Source of the DNA: Asterella californica
Lineage: Eukaryota > Streptophyta > Marchantiopsida > Marchantiales > Aytoniaceae
NCBI GenBank assembly: GCA_036924285.1
Contig: JAYKYS010000001.1
Location: 5,605,501-5,669,500 of the forward strand
Direction of reading: 5' to 3'
DNA length: 64,000 nt
In this document: positions 24,051-37,981 of the stretch, piece by piece
Layout of the letters: each line of letters begins with the position of its first letter
Position numbering within the stretch: the first letter of the stretch is position 1
Translations under genes and position numbers: made by a program
The notes under the pieces: generated by a model
Database searches by the model: none
What the model was told of the DNA's origin: nothing
The model's input: only the letters and a program-made list of their open reading frames with translations

Positions 24051-25745
24051 TAGATAAAAAACAGTTTGCTATTCAATGGACAGATAATAACATTTACCAT
24101 TATTTACTATTTTCCAGTCGAAACTCAAGCTACAAACATGTGGAGGAGAATAATGAAAAAAGAAAAACTGAAACCGAAAATAAGTTTACAAATTAAAACC
24201 GTCACCATGAAAGTAACAAACTGAACTATATCTCAACCTTGTCTTGCCAGAGCAGAATAGAGGAATGCAGTATTATATCACGTGCTCATTTCTTCGTGAT
24301 ATAGCTCAGCCGTATATATATATATTCACCTCTTTCATCTTCTGAGAGAGGAGGTAAATATATAAATATATTATTCATTTAATTAGTAAATTAATTTAAA
24401 TATATCATCAACTTTTTGCACTTACAGTTTTGGAAGTGCGTTTATTTGTCCTCGTTTTATAGCTATGTTTTGACCGTCTTGTAACTCTAAGTATGGTGCT
24501 TATTTAACACTATAGATACCTTATTTTCCTTCACATATTAGTATAGAACTTTTCACATAAAGCTTAAGTATTTTCTTGAACATAAAGCAAAAATCCCCCC
24601 AAAAGTATATTGTGTATATATATATATATTACATGCATATTATTCACTAAACAATTTGTTAACCATCTGAAAGTTTAGAGGATGAAACAGTTCCTGATGT
24701 GAATAAAAACAGCTTGAGTTTGTTTTATTTTGTCTTTCACTAAAATACGAAAATTAAATAAATCAAACTATCTATCTATCGGTTGATTACCTTCCAGTGT
24801 GGCGATCATAATATTGTTACGGTGGTAAAACACTCAGGTAATAAAACATTATTCGTTTTCCTAACACTCCCGGGATTCACTAATTTTCTTTTCAGAGTAA
24901 TTTGCCTCTAGACCTGCGGACAGAGCCGTAAGCTACCTCCATGTTCTGCGACGGACCGAGCTGGAACGTTACAACCACGGAAGTCCGTTATGAAAGAGGC
25001 GTGGGATTGGTTGAGGGAGGGTGCAAAAGTATCGTTCCTATAGTTGAATTCTATATTCCCGTCTGATTACTAAGAAACTGTTCTTATGGTGGAAGTTCTT
25101 CTATCTCCCTCGGAGAATAGGAGAATCATGATCTGTACAAGAGCCACTTGTGACTTGCCACATCGGACGATGAACGCCCGCCACTCTTAACCCCACTCAA
25201 GACAGGCAGTTGTGGACGATATCGAAACCGTTGAATCAAGGATCGAATGGACACAGTTTAGAGACAGGTTAGAGGAAACGAATATCAGAAAGTTACCTGA
25301 CCCGGAAATAGTGATAACAGGCAAAATGATTGGTATCGCGAGAGTTGAGTTCGGGACACATAAGCCTTCTGTGAGTTGCTGCAACAAATTCGCTCTCTCC
25401 ACGTGGTAACTTGACCGGAAGACGGGTAGAAACCGGTGTATTGGCTCCTAGTCCACCGGAGACCGGCGCAGTGTCTCCGGATGAGCTCCCGGTTGTCTTT
25501 CAAGGATTTGGCCCTTCGTCCCCTCTGCTGTCTCCCGCTGCTGTTTGGGGGCCTCGTTTCCATCTCTGGACAGCTCTGTCCAGATTGCCATCTTTCTCAC
25601 GTTTAATACATTGTTGGTCTCAGGGATTGGATCAGCAGCGAGTGCCTCCTGTCCTCTGTCGGGGGGTCTTTCTCTTTCTTCCTTTCAACTCGTCTTTCAG
25701 CAGATCTCGGCAAGGAAACGCGACCAGATTACCAGTTAGTCCAAA
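24051..25745. other. AT-rich spacer, then probable V-ATPase B promoter and leader
   Basis: No gene is seen in 24051-24890. From about 24890 the GC content rises and stays higher up to the inferred start codon at 25746. This fits a promoter and 5' UTR, but I cannot locate a transcription start. Confidence 0.4.
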
Positions 25746-28700
25746 ATGGTGACCACTGATGGCAAAACGGAGGAATACGATTGCCAGCCCTTGCTCGGTA
25801 TGGACTCTCGTTTTTGCACGAATGCCTGTTTTTCTAGTTTTTGCCGATGCTGATTGTCGATGCATGGTTTTAGTGGTCCGTTGTGTATCTCCGATGTGCA
25901 AGTCCCGCATTGCCGTCTGGATCGGAGTTTCCCTTTTTGACCACGTGCTCGCCCTAGATCTATGAGCTCAGCTTCACTCTGCTCGATTTTCCTCTCGGCT
26001 TGATTGTGATCTGCCTGACTTGGGAAGTCGAATGCTTGTTAGTAAGAAGCCTCGGATGTGATTGATCCGCCTGCTGGTTTGGTGGCCTCGAGAGTAATGT
26101 TGCATTGAGGTGTCGTTGCCACCAGGTTTCCAGCTCTAGCTCACTGTAGGGAGCTTAATCATCTTGGGTAAAAGACCAGATGTCCGGTTTTGGAGATCTC
26201 GTTGCTATCGCCTTGATCGTTTATTTCACGAATAGTTACGAGTTTATTCTATGCAGTGTTTCTGCGTATGAGTTGCCTAATACTCGGAAAGCGTGGATGG
26301 GAGATCGTGTTCGAGATCTCAGATCGCGACCGCGACGACTTCTCAAGTCAATCTCTCGCTCAATTCAGCTCTCCTTTTCTGGGTTAGGGCGCTCCTTTGA
26401 GTTTGTTATAAGGCGAGATGGGTGGGAGTTGGGGTCTATGCTTTTGATGTTAGTAGTCACGTCCGTTGATCAAGCGCAAACTTGGGATCTTCCTGCGCTA
26501 CATGCAAGCGAATCTGAGCATTTAGCAGGCTAATTCAAGTAGGCCGTGCTGGGCACAGGGGAAAACTACCTGACCGTAGTTGGTCCGGAGAACGCCTCCT
26601 GGTTGTGTCTACCACAATCTGGATCAATTCACTGATGGTAATTGCATGTTGAATTGCACGGCATATGGAGATTTGTCACGACATACCCTCCTAACCATCG
26701 CTCTTGTTAGGAGCTCGAGACTGCATGCTGTGTCCAACCAGTGGCTATGGTGGGAATAAATGTCCGAAATGGATTCGACTGAGATTTCTGTTTTCCTCTG
26801 CGCAGAGTACAGGACAGTGACTGGAGTGGCAGGACCATTAGTCATTCTCGATAAAGTGAAGGTACCCTTTCCTAATTCTTCATTACTGTTTGGTGCTTGT
26901 TACTATGTAGATCTTGGGTCCCGGTCAGTACCATCAAACACTTACCGTTGGCCTTGCCGAACACAGGGCCCGAGATTCAGTGAGATTGTGAACCTGAGAC
27001 TGGGAGATGGAACCATCCGCAGAGGACAAATCTTGGAAGTTGACGGGGACAGGGCCGTCGTTCAGGTATGTAACGTGCTTTACCCATTGTCAGAAGAGTC
27101 ATCTACTGCACATCCCCCGTTGCATGAGGTGCTACATATGCCTCTGGTTTTTGATAGAGAGTACTTACACTTTGTCCTGCCGTTTCGGGCTCTTTTGTGT
27201 CTTTCCACCATTCTACTTGATTGGCCTGGTTATATTCGTCTCAACCAGTCCTTCGCAAATAATTACCATTCGTTGTATAATTTCTGTCTCTTCTCTCGGG
27301 GCCAGCTTTGTGGATGTCCAGATTGGGTTCATGATCGAACTCGTTGTATGTGTTGCAGGTTTTTGAAGGAACAGCTGGTATAGATAACAAGCATACGTCG
27401 ATTGAGTTCACAGGAGAGGTAAATTCTCATTCGGGCTTTCTTGAGCAGAGAGCCAGGTCCGATCTGTTTCATCCTAAGCGAATGGTGCATTATTCGGTTC
27501 TTGCTATTTCACTCGTCCTCTGCTTGAACAGATATCCCCGGTGCATAGCCATAGTAGAGTGATGAATATTATGATATTCGTTAGGATCATTGGGAAATCC
27601 ATGTCGTTCCGTTTCTCGAGGGGAAATCATGGTGGGTTGTGGATTTTTCTAACTAACCTCCGGATTTGCAGGTCCTGAAGACTCCCGTTTCTTTGGACAT
27701 GCTGGGTCGTATCTTCAATGGATCGGGAAGACCTATTGACAACGGCCCTCCCATTTTGGCTGAAGCTTTCCTGGATATTCAAGGTATTACTCTTTTCGGA
27801 GTGAAGTTTCATTAGTTGTAGCATACTCGGTCATAAGCAATCACGCCTTGTTCAGGGTTACCCGTCGTTCCTTGTGGAGTTTTGGTGGATGCTTCTCGTT
27901 ATCTGACATGCTAGCTGATGGTTCTGTACAAGGCTCGAGTATTTCAGCCGTTCAAGACCTACAGAGGAGCAGTAAAGTTAGAAAGGGTTTTTGAACTACT
28001 TCAGGAATTTAGCGAGGATGTTGGATTGTTTCATGATCAAACATCATAAGCCAGTTTGGGCACTGAACACCTTTCTTTCGCATCGTGTAGGTGCTTCTAT
28101 CAACCCTAGCGAGAGAACCTACCCAGAAGAAATGATTCAAACTGGAATCTCTACCATCGATGTGATGAACTCCATTGCTCGTGGACAGAAGATCCCTCTC
28201 TTCTCAGCCGCAGGTTTGCCGCACAACGAGATCGCTGCCCAAATCTGCAGACAAGCAGGTCTAGTGAAGAGGTTGGAGAAATCGAAAGATTTGTTGGAGG
28301 TACGCTTGTTCTTCGTCTATTCTCTTGTCTGTTGCGACATTTATCTGCACTGAGACGTTCTCATTTGGAAGAGGTATATCAAAAGATGAAGGAGAAGGGC
28401 AGTTGACAAGTGGTCTGTCGGCGATACGAACAGGATGCCGGAGAGGACAACAACTTTGCTATTGTTTTTGCGGCTATGGGAGTAAACATGGAGACTGCAC
28501 AGTTTTTCAAACGTGATTTTGAAGAGAATGGATCCATGGAGAGGGTGACGCTGTTTCTGAACTTGGTATGTATTCTCATCTGCCTTGTTTCTGTTTCCTA
28601 CCGCGGGCATGCACGTACAAATCATGAAAGTTCTCTGGGAAGATAGTGCCATAGCTAGTTCATAAACGTCGGCCAAAGCGTAATGTTTGCTAAGCAGCAG

Positions 28701-30561
28701 TCTTGCTTTCGGGGTGGTTACACTTGGTTTGCGCAACATTAAGTTATCTGGAAACGCGTGCAGGCTAACGATCCCACGATTGAGCGTATCATTACCCCTC
28801 GAATTGCCCTTACCACAGCTGAATACTATGCCTACGAATGTGGAAAGCACGTACTGGTCATTCTTACCGATATGAGTTCGTATGCAGATGCTCTACGAGA
28901 GGTACAGTCCGGTTCTTAAATTAATTTGACGCAATATTTTCCTTCAGACACTGGCTCTAAGATTCGAAAAGATTCGAGCTGCTGATGATACCCCCCAAGC
29001 GGCTCATTGCCTTCGAAATTGTTTCTCATGGTTACTCTGCATATGCCAGGTGTCGGCTGCTCGTGAAGAAGTGCCTGGGCGACGTGGGTACCCCGGATAT
29101 ATGTACACTGATTTGGCTACAATCTATGAGAGAGCTGGGCGTATTGAAGGACGGAAGGGTTCCATTACTCAAATTCCCATCCTGACTATGCCCAACGATG
29201 GTATGAGTGCATGAAGTTTGATGACCTTTCAGTTTTTCCTGCCTACTACCCGAACATGTCAGTTAGCGCCTAGCGTCCTGTTCTACCTCTTCGCCCGTTA
29301 GGTGTGGGTGGTTTGCAGGAGTTAATTGTGTTGCTTGGATCTTCTTCTCTAGTCTCTGATAAGCATGCAACGCTTGCTTTAACTCGAAGTCGACTGTGAC
29401 ATTTCCTTACTCCTATTCACGACTCTGGAATTTGTGCTGCAGATATTACCCATCCTATTCCTGATTTGACTGGATACATTACGGAGGGGCAGATCTACAT
29501 CGACCGTAATCTTCAGAACAGACAGGTTCAATCTTTAACTACCTGGCTTGCAAACAGTTCTCCACGTTTAGATCATGTTGAAACTGACGTTTTGGCTGAA
29601 GGAAAGCTTTCTGTTGACTAACGTAAGAGATGGTGCGTGATCGCAGATCTACCCTCCCATCAACGTGCTTCCTTCTCTATCACGACTGATGAAGGTATTT
29701 AAGTTTTTTGGTGTTTGGATTCTGGTTCATGGTCTTGTTGGTGTAATAGGCAGATTATGTCATCTGGTCCTCATTCAGAGCAGTTTGAAGGAGGAAGGAT
29801 AGTTGTCCACATTGACCCAGATACTTTTGTTATTCTAAGATTAACTTCTTCTTCTTTACAGAGTGCTATTGGAGAAGGAATGACACGAAAAGATCACTCT
29901 GATGTATCGAATCAGGTCAGTACTGTTCACTGCTTTTTCTAGATCGACGTGCTCACTTTATGTCTTGTAAACAACTTTAGTCCTGTTTGGGTCATTGCAT
30001 ATTTAGGATTCTGAGTTAGTGCTGACTGCGGGAGTTGCACTTTTGTGCAGCTTTATGCCAATTATGCCATTGGTAAGGATGTGCAATCCATGAAGGCTGT
30101 GGTGGGAGAAGAAGCCCTGTCGTCGGAAGATTTGGTACGTACTCTCGTGTTGCTCGGTTTGAGCTTTGCATGCCTGTCGTTTCTCTGTTCGAGAGTGAGT
30201 TTATTGATGCGTCAGTAATGTTCAAGTTCTTGCTACGAGAAGGTTGTAGAGATTGTTAGCCATCACTGGTCCTTAGTGGTTGGCAAATGTACTGATACCA
30301 TAGAATAAACCAGACTAGTTATGCTTATTTCATGGTTCCTGAGTGAATACAGTCTCTGTCTATGTTTGAATCCAGCTATATCTCGAGTTCTTGGAGAAAT
30401 TCGAGCAGAAGTTTGTGTCACAAGGAGCTTACGATACTCGTGACATTTACCAATCACTGGACCTAGCATGGACTCTCCTCCGCATCTTCCCAAGGGAACT
30501 TCTTCGACGTATTCCTGTAAAGACCCTGGACGAATTCTACAGCAGGGATGCCGACCATTGA
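25746..30561 (+). CDS. VHA-B: V-type proton ATPase subunit B (14 exons)
   Basis: This is the non-catalytic B subunit of the V1 sector, which alternates with subunit A in the hexamer that drives proton pumping into the vacuole and endomembranes. Exons: 25746-25797, 26806-26861, 26967-27065, 27359-27418, 27672-27783, 28091-28299, 28434-28565, 28764-28901, 29050-29200, 29443-29525, 29647-29694, 29862-29915, 30051-30134, 30376-30561. Lengths sum to 1464 bases, giving 487 residues and a TGA stop, and all phases agree. Conserved blocks include [38 protein letters not shown] (exon 6), [20 protein letters not shown] (exon 7), [13 protein letters not shown] (exon 8), [18 protein letters not shown] (exon 9) and [17 protein letters not shown] (exon 14). 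Exon 1 ([17 protein letters not shown]) is inferred from its Kozak-like context, donor and phase. Its sequence differs from the usual acidic plant N-terminus, so exon 1 is less certain than the rest. A partial copy lies at about 55548-56270. Confidence 0.93.
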
Positions 30562-33500
30562 TAGCCTTGTCGCAAATCCGTCCCCCGGGATGATATCGGC
30601 TTTTAGACTCGTCTATGATGGAGGTTTGTTTGATAAGGAATCTTGGTGTAGTCTGGGATTTGAAATGTTTTTCTCCTTTGTCGTCCTATGCTCACTGCAC
30701 ATAGTTCATTCAGTGCCACCTTTTGAGAACTTTCTAGGTTGAGAAGCTGTGCAGGAATGCAAGTTTTGAAGTGGGAGAGTGGCCCTGCAATCTGTCCACT
30801 ATTGTTATCACAATGTCTATATGTGGGATTCTACCCTTGGATTATATGGAATAATACACAGCAGCTGGAGCTAGCAACTGTGTCTTGTGCTGTCGAAGGC
30901 CGAGGCTGACTCTTTCATTTTAGAAGTCCACTGTACGTCAGTTACCCAGGTGTTAGCTGACTAGTTGAGTTCCGCCTGGATTCTATGCGAGGGTTTCCAG
31001 GGGTATAGAGAATGAGTATATTTCGAGAATGTGTTGGACAAATGTTTTCGTTTTGTTAACAAAGAAGCAGACAGAAGGAAGGAGTCTACCACCATAAATA
31101 GTACAATATTTCCAGTGAAGTAACAGAGTGATCTAGAAGTAACCCGGAATGGAACAGTTTATTCTAGTTGGTGCTCAAAGTTTAGAGATTACGGCCGATG
31201 TTAGTTGCTGGGCGGCTTTCGAAGAAAACATACCTGCTCGAGGGAAGCAAAGTTGGAGTTGTCAAGTAATCTTGGTGACTGAAATTGTGTTACTTTGGTC
31301 TAATCCAGCTCCGCCGACCTGGATGTTGGGCGGCAGAATGATGAGTAGTGTACGTGGTCGGATGCAGCTGCAAGTGTAAGTGGCCAGTTCTCGAGGGCGA
31401 TTCAGAAGACTGAATGGTCCAAATCCCATGCACTAGGGAACACTCTTGCCGTGATAGAGACCACCGTATATTTTGGTCGCGAAATGCTTGGCTAGTATTG
31501 AACGGCAAGTGGTTAGGTTAGCGTACTTGAAAATTTCGTACACTACTCAGAAGTGCCTTATCGTCACATGAGCTTTGTGCACGTTGATGCTGTAAAGCAA
31601 TGTACGGCACTGCGTACATTAGGATATGTCACGGCATTCTAGACCACACGATGTGATATTCGTTTTATCCTTTGAAGACTGTCGTATCCAGTCCCTGCAT
31701 CTAGTGTGGATAACGTTTCATAGTCAATACATAGATGTAATGAAACGGTGTTCCAGTTCATACCATTTGTTATGGAGGAAATAGATAAAAAGAAGTTAGA
31801 AAAGTTAATAAATCTTGAAATCTTTCTTTACAGTTTCATGTGATAGTGTCGTGTACAAACAGACGAAATGAATTAATTGATGGAGGTATGACACTAAACG
31901 GGAGTATAGCTTGGAGTATTTCATTGTCTAAATATAAAGACCACATTTGATGATATCACTGAGATGGAGTAAATTTACTACGTATTTCAAGACAGGAATA
32001 TTTGTTACATATTTCAGGACATAATTAATTTAAACTAACGAATGAATTATAAATGGTTTGCCACTATAAAATTTAAACAAAACCAAAAAGTAAACAAGAA
32101 AATAATAAAATTAAAATATATTGGCCGAAATAGGAGTAATTAAAATATAGTCAACACAGTTACAAAAGAACTACCCGAATGGCTCAATGAAATTGTAGTG
32201 GATATTTCAAATTACTTGGTAACATATATGATAGATTGAATTTGAACGGAAACATATTTTCCAAATTTATAACAACAAATCAATAATTTGTTTCATCACT
32301 TCACTCAATCGAATATACCTACAAATCATTTCAGTTCCATCTGCAGTCACACCATATTCACAAAATGAAACAAGTCATCACCATCTTTTACATCATTATT
32401 TTAAATGTGAGTTATTTGATATAAAAGACTTGAATGAAGCTGAAAAGCATTTCCTTCGGCAACATATACATTCCCAAGAAAGACGTATTCAAACCTAATA
32501 AAATTTAGGCCAATGCTGGCAGCCACATCCGCCCGTAGCTGGGGCGGCGTGGGGTCGAGTCCTCGTGGCGAGAGGGTTCAGTCCATGGGAAGGGAAGTCG
32601 CAGTAGGCGGCAGAAAGTCCCACGGCAAAAGAGAGGCCAAAATGGTGTCGCGGAGTAGGCCTGTTTCTTGCTTCGACACAATATAGTAATTTATTTATAA
32701 TTTATTGGATACAACTATACATACCACAAATCCAAATTGACAAGTGGACGTTGTCATTTGTTACAACAATTATAATTTGTTACATTTTTTTAATTTTTTT
32801 CTTTTTGATTTAATAAATCTATGTAATACTTAATAGTTATGAATTTTGATACATTTAATATATGATTGATTCATACTTCCTATTTAATAAAGAAAACACA
32901 TCTATAGTATATTTTGAATTGAAATATAAACAACAACATATACTGAAATAATATACTGGAATAATTTCATATATCTCATTAAATAAAGAGATTCTGTATT
33001 CAGTAACCAAGTTTTATGAATCAAGATTGCAATTCTAATGTGATATGTATAGGCACAACACACGAATCTAGAAATCTTGACGAAATTACTCTAAAGTATA
33101 ATTATACAAACAATATCATATGTAACAAAAAATGTTTCTTAATACTGTTCTCATCATATTATTATCAGAAATATCCAGTTAAAAAGACTGATTTTTACAC
33201 ATGATATAAATTTCAAATTTCAAATTTCAGATATGACATGTGTTGATTTTATAACATATGATCATGGTTGCAACTCAATTTTTCATGTTAAATTCTATTT
33301 ATTTTGTAGTGTTATTTCTTAAATAAAATTTAGTATTAATATTAATAATATTACGTGGAACGTAATAACATAATTGAGGACTGATCAGAAGATTCTTAAT
33401 ATTATTTTATTTCTGCTTACATAAGCTTTATAATCTCATGACCATGTAACAAAATGCTGCAAGTTGTGTGGTCAAGAAAAGAATTCGAGTCCACTTGCGT

Positions 33501-34900
33501 TATGGTTCGGAGGCACGTGTTGTAAGTTTTTATATTGATACAAATGTATTTATTTTAATTTACATCTAAAATTAAAATAAATGCAAAACATTTGATAAAC
33601 CACGGTTGAACTTGGTAAACAATGATCTTTATATATTATTTTGATAAATCATAATATTTTTAAATATAATTTAACCTTCCAATGCTCTCATAAAAATTCT
33701 TTCACTCTTTAGGTAACCATAATCACATCACGATCGTGATCATGAATTCTTAGTACTAAAAGTCCACTCTCCTCTGTTACACCTAGAAGAGTGGTTTAGA
33801 ATTGAGAAACCACTCGCTATACCTCCAGGCCTGATAAAAGTGTTACAATTGGCTTGGAAGGTTGATTGCAAAGGATATCATCTTTACATATCCTCTGTAA
33901 TTTTCTAAGTGGAGCCCTCGGAGACGGTGGAGACTCCGTAAGTAACTGTCTCTAATAAGGTAGATGTATCATATCTAGACTACATTGTCCTAAAACAGTC
34001 AGCTCTGCCCTCACTCCATGCAGATTATTTTATAGCTCGTTCATTTCTTCCAGTATACCTGATCTTCATAGTATCTGAAATTGTTATAATCTCTTTATTA
34101 AATTGATAAACTCCATCGTTGAAAATTTTGTTAATTTCTGAACACAAACATTAATATTAGAAGTTAATATATTGATTAGTTGATTCTAATAATGATGGTG
34201 TATCGTACATAAAGACACTCCAGAATAAAAAGGAGGAGACATTTGATATTTCTAGAATCTTTTGCGGCTAAGTTATGCATTTCTTGCATGTCTTCTCAAA
34301 GTTGATGGACTCCGCAGGTAAATATGTATCCAAAGTGCACTTCTAGGAAAATGAAGCAAAAAGACAAACGTTAAAACATTTCACAACATAATTATCATAT
34401 TAATTATAATATAAATAATCATAAGCAATTGGCTGACAACAACCTTCAAAAATATTTAGTCAAAAATATAATTTATCAAGATGTTTCGTTGAAATGTGGA
34501 AAGAAATATTTTATCATAATTCTCGATCATCCAGAATAACATAATCTAACACTTCTGACATGTCTATATCCTATCCTAGTTTGATCATATTTTTATATAG
34601 CATTTGTATTTAGAAATGTTGTACATTTCATGTATCGAAAGTGTTATGAAACGATAAAATTGTTGTTGCATCTTGTCGTGTTTATTTGTCCTATGTAGAC
34701 GTATGTACACCATGATATCTCACCATTTATGTCATAAATACTGGTGTCATAAAGTATTTATTGAAGTGATGATAGTTTATATGAAGTGTGGTACTTGCCA
34801 TTGACGTTTGTGCTACTCTCGATCATAGAACATAGCAGGTCATATATAGCATAGGAGGTCATCCACCAATGAGCGATATAATGACGACGATGCAATGATG
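30562..34900. other. V-ATPase B 3' flank and AT-rich intergenic region
   Basis: The first few hundred bases are presumably 3' UTR. Past about 31650 the sequence is very AT-rich. I see no gene, apart from the GC-rich SINE-like insert at about 32515-32690. Confidence 0.4.
32515..32690 (+). mobile_element. GC-rich SINE-like insertion
   Basis: An island of about 175 bases with high GC stands out in a strongly AT-rich context. It has an A-box-like 'tagctggggcgg' at 32536-32547 and a B-box-like 'ggttcagtcc' at 32575-32584, 39 bases apart. A second B-like word, 'gggtcgagtcc', precedes it. The sequence differs from the SINE pair near 23600, so it would be a second family. Confidence 0.45.
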
Positions 34901-36595
34901 AATAAGTAAACCCAATGTATATTGTTCGGAGAAAGACAAGAGAAACAAGGAGAAAAACATCTGTTCGCCGAGACTATCGTACCCTAAGCGCACAAAAAAT
35001 CACGAAGAACATGCTGATTTGTCGCCGGTACTTTCGCCACCTCAGAATTGTCATTATTTTTGCACCTGCTGCACTTGTTCGTTTATTTACTTGTACTTCT
35101 TGAACCACGAGCCGCAGCTGGTTTTTCACGAGAGACAGTCGAAGGCGTCTTCTTCTTGACGTCTTATTGTTTGTCAGACCGCTTCCACGCTTTTCGCTCT
35201 TCTCTCCACGACGGTGTGCCTGCAGGGAAGAAGTGTGGCTGTGTGTGGTGTCCTTCTCGAGAGCGCTGCGGCTGCAGTGAAAAATTGTCGTCAAGGCATC
35301 GGAGCGGTGTACCGTCATTGTTACTTTCTTCGCTTCAACGCGTTCTTGCTTACTTGTTTCTTCTGTCCACGACGTCTAAGGGTTTCTGTGATGTCGCGTC
35401 TTCTCTCATTGTTGTGGAAGGTGCTGCAAATAGGAGCAGCGACCAAGCGATGCCGCGGTGTTTTTTCGTTTATATATCTTTTGTCTTTCGAGTCGCTTCA
35501 ACCATGTTTCTTCTTTCTCTTCCTCCAATTACCGTCCGCTTGCTTTCTATTTTGATCTAAAGATTTAACGGATATTGTACATACAAACGGATGCTGGTGC
35601 AGTTTTTTTGCTTCAATGATGATCCTGCTTGCTGCCGCTGTAGAGAGTGCGTTGCTGCTGCAATTCTCGCTGTCACGGGAATTGGCCTCGTTTGCAATTC
35701 ATTGCGACTGTGATAATTGTTTTCTTTCTTCTTGTCATTTGGAGTGCCGGCTTGTTCGACTGGTGCGAGGTTGTTCGATTGGAACGAGGCTTCTCCAGTG
35801 GCAGGTGGAGATAGTGATGACCACGCCACTTCCTCTGATTTGACATCGACTGTAGGACAAAGTGTCTTCTACTCTCTAGGGCGCTGGCGCAGACCTCGAT
35901 TGGAATTCACTCATCCTATCAGCAGCAGCATCCCGCTACCGTTTTTTCTCCTGAGGTGCTGCCGCTGCAGAGCTCTATGACGGAAATTGTCCTCGACTGG
36001 AATTCACTACGACTGCGATTATTGAAACAAGGCTGTTCGATTGGAACAGCGGCAGTGATAGGTGGAAGTAGTGATGACCACGCCACTTCCGCTGGTTCCA
36101 CATCGACCGCGTCTCTACCTTATTGCTCGTTTTCACGCTGTAGGTCGAACTCTCTTCTACTCTCCAGAGCGCTATCGCTGACCTCGATTGAAATTCAGTG
36201 ATCTTATATTTTCTCGCCTGCGAGTATTATTTTCTTTCTTCTTGTCTTCTTCTTCGCTTGCACTTTATCGATTGGACTGACGAGCTGTTTGATTGGAGGT
36301 ACTGATGGGCACGCTACTTCGACTGGTTTGACATCTGGGTGTAGCATGTACTTTGAAACTTTTCTTGCATGAAGGTTCCTTGCCCACCTTTCATGTACTT
36401 CTTGATAAACTTCTCTCTTCGACTTTACTTCTGTACAACTGTTGGTCATGCCTACTGACTCTCAGTACATCGATGATACCGATGATGAAAATCGGACTGT
36501 CATCAGCTTTCGCTTCCTAGTGGTCCACCTAGCCCTCTTCTTGTGCGTCAAGTCTTGAGCTTTCACATCTCAGGTCTCTCCTTCTGCCTCTCCGT
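34900..36595. repeat. Degenerate tandem array upstream of the gypsy element
   Basis: A unit of about 252-262 bases recurs with heavy divergence. The word 'tgttcgattggaac' or a variant appears at 35772, 36034 and 36286. The first two copies also share 'agtgatgaccacgccacttcc', and the second and third share parts of the following block. Earlier sequence (34915-35560) has similar composition but I cannot align it. Frames of 70-170 residues here start at non-ATG codons or reflect the repeat, and I do not call any of them. Confidence 0.6.
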
Positions 36596-37913
36596 TGTCG
36601 TGATATGAATCATTTCACATAGTAAATGATTCACTTCTCTGTCAGGCATTAGTCTCTCTGAGTGAAGTTAAGACCTCAGAGAAGTCCGTTTTTGGAAGAT
36701 GTTATATATTTTGAGTCTTAGTAGGTCGATTACCATGTTGATAGGGCTTAAGCTCATGGGTTGTATTTGCGTGTCGCCCATGCACGCTTTCTAGCTGATT
36801 TAAGTTATTTTTCGGAGATGCGTGTCGTTTTAGGTAGTTTAAGTTTTACGCTGGCACTCTAGGGGGCTTGACGTGGTAGCCTATGAGTGTAGATAAGTTA
36901 CCACATGGTTTAAGGCACAAAATGACAACCAAATGGAGCTATGAATTCTCATTGGTTCATTTTTGTCTTTTGTGTAACTCTAAATTTAGAAACAGAGGTC
37001 TAAAGGGGATTTCGAGCAATTGGTAAGGGTACTTCGAAATCTGAGAGCACAGGGAGATAGAGCTCGTCGAGCCAAGCACTGTCAGTGAAAGGTTTGATCG
37101 ATTTGGAGCAATAAAGAAGGAGTAATGGCTGATTGAAGTTCGATTTGTGTCTGAATTGCAGCACTTCTGTTGAATTTGGGGTTTTGAGTGTCATTTGCAG
37201 CAGAATCGAGGAAATCGCTTCAAAACTTCGTGGTTGTGTTCACTGTCAGCAGGGCTACAACTGTCTCCAAATTTTCATGTCAATTGAGTCAGTGAGTAAT
37301 TCAGGGCGACCGCTGAAGTAGAGGGGGTCCGAAAAGCTCTCAATCTGGAGCAGCAACTTCAGAGAGCGAGATCTAGAGTTCTGTGTGGAATCAGGAGGCC
37401 CAACTTCACAGGAGTGTTCATCAAGCTGTGTACTGCAAATCCTGTAAGAATTTCCCAAAGTGATCGAGCCAATTCTTTGTTATAGGTCGAAATAGCTGTC
37501 TGGGTACCAGAAACTGTCGTAATTTCTCTACTCAGAAAGTTTCTGCTCATATCTTAGTGCTCTGAATTGATCTGAAGCTGAAATTTTGTATGTGTATCCA
37601 GTAGAACCTCGTTTACATGTAGGAGGAGTTCTGAAGTCTGAACCTTCACATATTTCTCAATCCTGAGTGTCAAAGTTCACCATCTGATCTTATCATTGCT
37701 AGTTAAGCCTGAACTTTGCTTCTTGAACTTATCAGAAGAGCCTGGAGACTTATATGAGTGTTTTCAGTATCACCTTGAGACTTGAAGCCTATCTTGTGAG
37801 TAAACTAGCCACAACCAAGAGCCCAACGCTTCCTCGAGTTGATTGAATACAGCCTTCAAGCTCATATCACAGCCAGAAGGTTCGCCCTTCCCAGGAAGAC
37901 TCTCAACCCGACA
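36596..37913 (+). repeat. 5' LTR
   Basis: 1318 bp, TG...CA. A TATA-like 'tatatatt' lies at 36703-36710 and a candidate polyadenylation signal AATAAA at 37110-37115. Their roles are inferred. Confidence 0.95.
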
Positions 37914-37915
37914 TC

Positions 37916-37933
37916 TGGTGCTTCCACTGAGAG
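37916..37933 (+). other. Primer-binding site
   Basis: Two bases after the 5' LTR, the 18-mer 'tggtgcttccactgagag' starts with TGG, the complement of a tRNA CCA end. It does not match the initiator-Met type, which begins TGGTATCAGAGC. The primer tRNA is not identified. Confidence 0.7.
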
Positions 37934-37981
37934 CTCTTGGGGTGATTGATTGAGAAGGTTGAGTTGCTACAAGGAGAAGAG

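Noticed and set aside
26760..27383. 207-residue continuous frame over V-ATPase B exons 2-3
   Set aside because: It reads through introns 2 and 3; conserved sequence appears only in the GT/AG-bounded exon parts.
35048..35560. 170-residue + strand frame with hydrophobic segments
   Set aside because: It starts at TTG, lies in degenerate repeat sequence, and has overlapping frames of equal length in other registers.
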